Positions 57,190-64,000 of a stretch of DNA of 64,000 nucleotides are shown here, in pieces. The DNA comes from Lichina pygmaea. Lineage: Eukaryota > Ascomycota > Lichinomycetes > Lichinales > Lichinaceae. The position numbers and the translations under genes are program-made. The stretch covers positions 3,126,914 to 3,190,913 of the forward strand of contig OY730174.1 in assembly GCA_963422465.1 (NCBI GenBank). The letters are read 5' to 3'. The notes under the pieces are model-generated. The model did not search any database, was not told where the DNA came from, and saw nothing but the letters and a program-made list of their open reading frames with translations. Position 1 is the first letter of the stretch, and each line of letters starts with the position of its first letter.

Positions 57190-59172
57190 ATGCACAGATG
57201 CCGAACTTGCGTGAACAGTTCTATTGCTGAATGGGTTGTAAGGAACATCACTCCTGGTTCAAGACCTCAGACGCCCCCTTCCATTCCCCGCCATGGAAGT
57301 GCTAGGTCAAACGGAACGCCTAGCGAAAGTGGCTCCGGCATCTCGTCTCCCCCACGGAAGACCTTCTCGGATTTCTTGAACACAACTAATGACGATTGGA
57401 ACTTGGAAGATGAGGATGAGAGGGCTAGGGGTTCGTACAGCTACGATGACAACAGTAACGAGGACGAGTTCGGCCTTCCAAGTCTAGCGAGCGTTCGAAG
57501 AAAAGTCCCTCGAATACCCGGTCATAGCTCATACGATCCTGGGGGAACTTTTGGTTTATCCTCTGGAGGTGACACCTCGCTGCTGCAATCACGACCACCG
57601 CCCGGACGATGCAGAGCCAACAGCTCAGATATCGCCGAGGAAAGAGGGACTCCGAACTACCCGTCAGCAAGGACGAGTGAGGGAAAGATATTAAGACCGC
57701 AGTACAAGGACTTGCTAAGAGGTCTCACCACTTGGCTCGGCATACGAATACAAGAAGACTAATTTTTGCCCAAAGATCCAGCCAACGCTCTAAATCTCAT
57801 AAACTACCCGCCTCGCCCCGTCGATGCCACGCCCAAAGAGATAGACGAACATACCTCAAGGATCACGCGTATCAACAAATTCAAAAGAATCCTGCAAGCG
57901 AGCTCCATCTCCTTGTCCGATCTGAGGGATGCGTCCTGGAACGGCATTCCCGGGGAGGTGCGCGCCATGAGCTGGCAGCTCTTGCTGGGCTATCTCCCAA
58001 CAGGCGGCGAGCGACGCGTGGCCACCCTGGAGCGCAAACGAAAAGAGTACTTGGACGGCGTCCAGCAGGCGTTTGATCGCGGAAAGTCGCGTAGCAGCAC
58101 TGGTGCGCCGGTAGAGAGGGCAGCGGCATCCGCCTCAGGGGCTGGCCGTGCTCGGGGGCTAGACGAAGCCATATGGCATCAGATCAGCATCGACGTGCCC
58201 CGGACGAATCCCCACCTAAAGCTCTACGGCTACGAAGCAACTCAGAGATCACTCGAGCGGATCCTATATCTCTGGGCAATTCGCCATCCTGCAAGTGGCT
58301 ACGTGCAAGGCATCAATGATCTCGTATCTCCGTTCTTGCAGGTGTTCCTTGGTAGCTACATCACCGATCCCGATATCGAGTTCGGCATGGACCCAGGCCA
58401 GCTTCCGAGACCCGTCCTCGACGCCGTCGAAGCTGACTCGTATTGGTGTCTGACAAAACTGCTGGATGATATTCAGGACAACTACATCTTCGCCCAACCT
58501 GGAATCCAGCGCCAGGTGGGTGCGTTGCGAAATCTGACTATGCGGATCGATGCGGGATTGGCCAAGCACCTCGAAAGCGAAGGGGTGCAGTTCATTCAGT
58601 TCAGCTTTCGATGGATGAACTGTCTCTTGATGAGGGAAATTAGCTTGAAGAACACCATCCGCATGTGGGATACGTATATGGTGAGGAGAAGTTGTTCGCG
58701 ACTGCTTACATATTTCTCCAAAAGGTTGGTCATTCTGACAGAGATTCTTTAGGCTGAAGAACAGGGCTTCTCTCACTTTCATGTCTACGTCTGTGCCGCC
58801 TTTCTGGTGAAATGGTCTGAACAGCTTGTGAAGATGGACTTTCAGGTACGTCTGCCGCACCGCTGTTGGTAGATGATCTCTCTGATGCACGTCCTGTTCA
58901 TTTCCCCTTTCTTTAACGCCCCCAACTTTCAGCCCATCGTCATCTCCGTTTCCTCCACTTGCTACCCAACCCGACGCGTGTCACGCCGCTGATAAAGAGT
59001 ACAAATCTAGGAAATCATGATGTTTCTACAAGCCCTGCCTACGCGACAATGGACCAGCAAGGACATTGAGCTTCTCCTGAGCGAAGCCTTCATCTGGCAG
59101 AGTCTGTTTCGGGGATCGTCGGCTCACCTGAGAAATCCGAGCGATTCGCAGGCAAGACACGTGGTGATTTAA
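57190..59172 (+). CDS. gyp1: Gyp1-type Rab GTPase-activating protein (TBC domain)
   Basis: Reliable exons are about 57190-57721, 57776-58680, 58753-58845 and 59011-59172. Introns are 54, 72 and 165 bp, in phase. Gyp1 accelerates GTP hydrolysis by Ypt1-class Rabs at the Golgi. Ahead of the TBC domain lie GSRPQTPPSIPRHG and a Ser-rich segment. KDLLRDPANALNLINYPPRP is rebuilt across the first intron. TBC motifs are present: IPGEVRAMSWQLLLGYLP (motif A), the catalytic arginine finger in IDVPRTNP, and the glutamine finger YVQGINDL (motif B). Later come IQFSFRWMNCLLMREISLKN, then AEEQGFSHFHVYVCAAFLVK and EIMMFLQALPTRQWTSKDIE from the last exons. The true N-terminus is uncertain: the in-frame ATG at 57190 is available, but an acceptor near 57218 or 57242 with an upstream exon is just as likely. 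Confidence 0.88.
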
Positions 59173-60770
59173 CAGGGGACCATGTAGCAGGGCGCTCAGA
59201 CGGACAACAGAAGACAAGTAGCAGGACTCGCTTTAGTAGCCGTGTACTTGGTGGATGGAATTTTTTGTTTTCAAAGAGGATCACACAGACGAACTTTCTT
59301 GTGCTCGTTGCAACTAGCTTCTGCTGAAACAGGCATGCACCGCCTACTTCGATACCGCGAAGTTTCTTCTTGACCTCGTTCACACTGTCGAGCACGAACG
59401 TCCAGCAAGACCCTTCTCCCATAGTGCTCTACATCCTGCCAACCCATTGGCCCCCTTTTCTTCCAGCCCAGTCCAGCCCCAGTACCTGCCCTCCCCACCT
59501 CTTTCGTGACTGAACTAGCCAGTCAACTAAAGTCGAGAAGTAGAGATATGTGGACAATCAATTCCCACGACTAGACACTTGTACAGTAGATATGCATATG
59601 ACCTCGGATATCACATCTGATCTTCTTGCCCGCAATAGCCTCGTCCACATACACCGCCATCGAGCCTGGAACCCGTGAGCCCTAAGCTACACTAATATAA
59701 TCTGCTTCTAGGTGGGAACACTCCGCGACAGCTTTTATCCCACCTGCTACCTGCTGTTCAGCCGGCGATATCACTACCCCAAGAACCTCTTCCTTCGCAG
59801 CCATACCGTATCAGTAGCCTTGACCTGGCTTATTCTCACCAAGCACATGACAGATAGTTCTTCTTGGGGAGCCAGACACAGCACTGTACAGTGCCGTACA
59901 ATACAGTACGGTACAGTACGGTAACATAATATCTACGCTTCGAACAACAGACGACGTCCCAGCTTTCGAGTGGTCGAGCCAAGGCTGCAGACATCAGTTC
60001 ACACAGTCTGACTGGTTGGACAATACCGTATGATACCGTAGGGCTGTCGTCAAGAATAAGTGGACGGAGAATAGTGGTATTGGTGATGGAGCAATGTGTA
60101 CGTTTGAGCATCGTGTCTGGCCTACTGTAAGGGACAGTTGCACGCTACTGTACGTAACGTACGTATGTGTTTCGGGGCACAAGGAGGGCGTGTCTGACGA
60201 TAGGGATGGGATCGTAAGGATGATTGTGCTCATGTCACGGATCCGGCCATGCGGAGGAGATTAGATTGGGAGCTGGAGCTGGGGCTGGAAGAGCTGAAGC
60301 TGGAGCTGAGGCTGGAGTTGGAGTTGGAGCTGGAAATAAAGGGCTCCTAACCCCGCAGTGATGATGTCAAGGAATGACGATACACGCCGGCTACCGAGGT
60401 TACTTCAAAGTCTGTCTGTAGCCTACTTCACCGACTACTCTGTACGACTGCCTCGCGGGACGCTCGGAGCTAGGGACGTGGGTAGGAAGGTCGGAAGAAG
60501 ACTATGTAGTACGTAGGGAGGGAAGGGAATAGGCAGTTTTAGGTAGGTAGACAGTCAAGTAGCCACAAAAACCCCAGTGTCCGTTTCCTGCGACGTACGG
60601 TGGCCTTGACGATGTCTAATACATCGCTTCTGGCGAGTGTTAGATATACACCTCCACCACCGCGCGCAAATGGCGTGCTACTAGAGCCCTAGAAAAGGTC
60701 CAGCAGAGCCCTGGCATATCCCTGGCATGGCCCTGGCAGTGAATCTAGACCCTCGAGTCCCTCACCTCGC
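59173..60770. other. 1.6 kb convergent intergenic region, no gene seen
   Basis: It lies between the 3' ends of gyp1 and prp6. It includes GTAC-rich words (59890-59925, 60150-60165) and a hexameric minisatellite. No frame shows coding bias. Confidence 0.5.
60269..60335. repeat. Degenerate hexamer repeat (GGAGCT/GGAGTT)
   Basis: About eleven imperfect 6-bp units of GGAGCT type in a row, outside any predicted gene. Confidence 0.8.
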
Positions 60771-63700
60771 TTACTCCTCCAGCTTCTCGACGACGAGGCT
60801 CAATAGCTCTTCAATATTCTTGGACGCGTTCCGTGGATTACTCGCGACGGTGCTCCAAACTTCGCCGTTCTTGGGCTCGGCAAGCACGCAGTGGTTGATC
60901 ACATCTTGGCGTTTTTCCTGCAGCTCGTGGCGTAGAAGAGCGGGGAGTTAGCGCCGAGGGGCTCATTTTGTTGGGAGAGAGAGGGAGAGGGGGAGAGAGA
61001 AATAGAGAGAGCAGAGGATGGCTTGATCAACGAGAAACTGGTAGACACCCCGAGGTCTGAGCGGGATAGAAGACGTTCGACGGATGCAACCCACCTCCGT
61101 GCCATGTTGACGTAGAAACTTGAAGTACCAGGCCCACGTATCGCCAATCTCGCTGTCCAGCAAAATGGCCTTCTCGAACCAGTTCGACGCTTTGTCAAGC
61201 TTACGCTCGTACCAGAAGATGCGAGCGACGGTGACGAAGAGAATTGGATCGTTGTCGACCTTCTTGATCGCTTCGAGGCTGCGTGGTCGACGTTGCGTGC
61301 GCGACTCGAGGTACCAGATGCTTTCGCTCCATAGAAGCCCCGAGTTGGGAACCTCTTGGAGCGCTTTTGCCATGAGCGTCTTGGCTTGCGCCATGTTGCC
61401 CGCCCTCCGCTCGACCCGCACGGTCTCGGTCCACAGCTCGGCGTTCTTGGGTACGGCCAGCCGCGCTCTGTCCAACACGGACCGAGCCTTCACGGTCGCC
61501 CCGGCCTTCTCCTCGAGCCGGCACGCGAGCAGCCACAGCCGTATCGACTTCGGGCATGCACGGGTGCCGGTGTTGTACGCTTCTCGCGCCTGCGGGAGCT
61601 TGTTCTTCTCTTCGTAGATCTGGCCCTTCATCATCCACAGCTCGTCTGCCTTAGGATATAGCTGAAGAGCCTGGTTGACGAGATCCAGCGACGCTTCGTT
61701 GTCCCTGAGTCGACGCTCGAACGCAACGCTCTCGACCCAGACTCGGGTGGTGCCGGCCTCTCTTCGTGCCGTCTGCAGGAGCTGTCGAGCTTGATCGATC
61801 TGGTTGTTGTCCGCCTCGAGCTTCACCGCTGCGAGCCATATGTCTTCGTTGTTCGGGTTCTGGTTGAAGGCCCGAACCAGCACGCGTCGAGCGTCGTCGA
61901 GCTGGCCAGCTTGCCATTTCTCCTTGGCGAGCATCATCCAGAGCACCTCGCTTTGGGGGCAAGCCTCGACGGCCTTCTCGAGAACCTGCCAGAGAGTCTC
62001 TTTCGTGCCGTGGTTCTTCTCAAGATCAACGGCGGCGAGCCATACCGATCTCTTGTTGAAGAAGATGCGAAGAGCGTAAGCGTATATGGCCCGCGCAGTC
62101 TCGTATTTACCTCGCGTGATACAGCCCCTGGCATCCTCCATCCAGATCTCCTTTCGATCGTCATCCTCATCCAGCCCCCAGCCTAGAGTCTCCCGGACAA
62201 TGGCATTGCATGTGAGGATGGCGCCTTCGACCTCGCATTTCTCGGCCTCCGTTATCCACTCCTCACGCTTCAGCATGGCCGATTCCCGGGCGAGTTCTCG
62301 CACCGCCTTCTTCATGACATTGCTCTTTTCGGAGGTACCCATCTGCTCCTGCAGGCGCGCCGCTGCGATCCACACCTCATGGCTGGTCGGTATCGCCTTG
62401 TGGGCCTTGTTCAGGATCCTTTGGGCGTTTTCTGGCTTCTCGAGCCGCGCGAGTGCCAACCACAACTCTATCGAGAGGGGAATAATCTCGGTCGCTTTGG
62501 CGAGCAGAAGCCGGGCGTCTTCAGGGTTCTCCTCGAGATTGACCGCCTCTTTCCACAGCACGACCGACTGAGGAAGATGGTCTAATGCGCGTCGGATGAC
62601 TCGCTTCTTGGCTCTGGAGTCTTGCTCGAGCCTCATGGCCTCGAGCCACAGCCGCACGGAGCGGTCGTTGTTCTTGATCGCATTGGCCGCGATGATCTTC
62701 GCGTTCTGGCCTTCGTTGAGCCGAATGTTCTCAAGCCAGGCATCCTCGCTCTTGGGGCAAGATTCGCAGCCTCGCGCTATGACATTTCTGGCCGCGACAA
62801 CCCCGCCAGCAATCTCCTCCAAGCGGGCAGCGGCAATCCAGCCAGGGGGATGCTTCGGATTCGTTTTGATCACAGACTCCAAAAGCACGCGCACACGCTT
62901 GACGTCCCCAACCTCCACCTCCCCGGCCTTCATCTCGGATTTTGTTAGGTTCGTCAGGTATCCCTTGGGGTCGATGTTGGTAGCGTTTCCAGCCACGGCA
63001 TCGGTGCCTGACCCTCTGGCAGCTTGGTCAAGCCGAACTTGAAGCACCTTATCTCGCGCTGCGCCGATGTCCGCGAAATTCGTCATGGTCCCGTCTGCAG
63101 CGTCGCCAGAGGCTCCGTTGGTAGCGGCTCCATCCTCCTGGACTGTCGTGTCTAGCTGCATGGCGTCTCGCGCGCCAGCAATGACACTGTCCGGGATGGC
63201 GTAGAACCGCTGCCTCAGGTTCTGCTTGGCTCGCCTGTTCTTTCCGGTGAGGTCCCCGACGTCTGGAAGATTGGCCCATTCGTCGTCGGTGACGGTACTC
63301 AACGCTCGTTTGAGGTCGGCAAACTGTTGCTGGATCTTGGGATTATCTCGTTCGTATGCTTCGCGCTCCTTCTTCTCGCGTTCTTCCCTGTAGGCATTGC
63401 AGCAAGTTCAAGTCGGCAATCTATTCAACAACATTCATGGAAATCCATAAACCATCTGCTTCCAAGGCTGCGAGGGCTTTCAAGGACAGGAAGATGACCA
63501 CCAACCTTCTTGTCTTTCGTCTGCGGTCCATCTTCTCATCGACGTCCTGGTATATCCTGTCGGCCTCGTCGTCGTCTTTGTCGTATGCGCCGCCAGCAAA
63601 GAGACCAACTTCGCTGTCCGGATCCTGGAAGCGGTCTTCATCTTCATCGTCGTCCTTCTTTTCGGTAGCGCCGTAGGCAGTGGGGGGTGCGGCGCCTAAT

Positions 63701-63873
63701 GCTTGCGCTCGCTTTGCCAACGCCTCCTTGATCTGTTCCTCACTGGGTCCCTCGCGGGCAGGGCCAAGGTCCGATCTGGTTGTGAATCCGGTTGCGCCTC
63801 GTCCCAAACCAGCCACGTAGTTTTCCGGAGCGGGCTGGCTTAGAAAGTCCTTACGTCCTGACATGGTCGGCAT
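60771..63873 (-). CDS. prp6: U4/U6.U5 tri-snRNP splicing factor Prp6 (Prp1)
   Basis: Exons are 63873-63506, 63387-61095 and 60917-60771 (935 aa). Introns are 118 bp (GTTGGT) and 177 bp (GTGGGT, CTAAC branch, GCAG); they rebuild KTR|REEREKKEREAYERDNPK and HGTE|EKRQDVINHCVLAEP. Prp6 bridges U5 and U4/U6 snRNPs in spliceosome assembly. The PRP1 N-terminal domain is clear: RKDFLSQPAPENYVAGLGRG, ATGFTTRSDLGPAREGP, then FADLKRALSTVTDDEWANLP and DVGDLTGKNRRAKQNLRQRF. About twenty HAT/TPR-like repeats follow (for example DDARRVLVRAFNQNPNNEDI, KARSVLDRARLAVPKNAELW). The C-terminus EVWSTVASNPRN is typical. Length equals the family norm. The protein may instead start at an internal ATG (MSGRKD) three codons in. 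Confidence 0.95.
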
Positions 63874-64000
63874 CTTTGCGGATTGAGAACGTTGGCAAAT
63901 GAAACAACAGTGATTAGGGTGTTATCGCCGAGTATCTGTGCTTGTAGGGCTGAGGTCTTCGTACTCTCGTGACGTACCGGAGCGGTACCGGTATGAGCAT
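63874..64000. other. 5' flank of prp6
   Basis: Too short for a gene. It should carry the proximal promoter or 5' UTR of prp6, and it ends in a GGTACCGGTA-like word. Confidence 0.4.

Overview
The window is nuclear DNA of a filamentous ascomycete. The genes carry short introns (about 50-200 bp) with fungal GTRNGT-type donors and CTRAC-type branch sites. Codon use is GC-rich. Recognised products (complex I 24 kDa subunit, CIA84, DUF3824 protein, Vac7, Hrp1, Gyp1) are most like those of Sordariomycetes; a Hypocreales-like fungus is my inference. No rRNA, CRISPR array, LTR element or virus-derived element was recognised.

Layout. 1-3011 (minus): most of a >1000-codon intronless gene of unknown function, cut by the left edge. 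3012-7136: repeat-rich, gene-poor DNA with a decayed superfamily-1 (UPF1-like) helicase piece. 7137-9525: unknown protein with repeated RRM-like modules. 10066-11035: complex I 24 kDa subunit. 13028-15967: RS/glycine-zipper DUF3824 protein. 18622-21169 (minus) and 21488-22271 (plus): complex I assembly factor CIA84 and mitoribosomal bS18m, divergent. 22997-23953 (minus): small secreted protein. 24788-29100: LINE graveyard (Tad-like 3' ends, truncated tails, minisatellite). 30024-33582 (minus): Wee1 kinase. 33583-37641: gene-poor, with a second helicase relic. 37642-40257: Vac7. 43280-45992: HerA/FtsK-like ATPase of unknown role. 47220-47605: two tRNA-like Pol III units. 48079-50621 (minus) and 51145-52607 (plus): DNA polymerase epsilon subunit B and a NASP/Hif1-type histone chaperone, divergent. 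54144-56465 (minus): Hrp1-type RNA-binding protein. 57190-59172: Gyp1 Rab-GAP. 60771-63873 (minus): tri-snRNP factor Prp6/Prp1.

Most of the window is core housekeeping: respiratory complex I (subunit plus assembly factor), mitochondrial translation, cell cycle and replication (Wee1, Dpb2, histone chaperone), RNA processing (Hrp1, Prp6) and endomembrane control (Vac7, Gyp1). Less ordinary items are three large unknown or orphan proteins (1-3011, 7137-9525, 43280-45992), the tRNA-like pair, the LINE cluster with a candidate target-site duplication, two helicase relics, and a dispersed word TACGGAGTA confined to non-coding DNA. Exon boundaries were inferred by reading frames and splice motifs by eye; none has transcript support.
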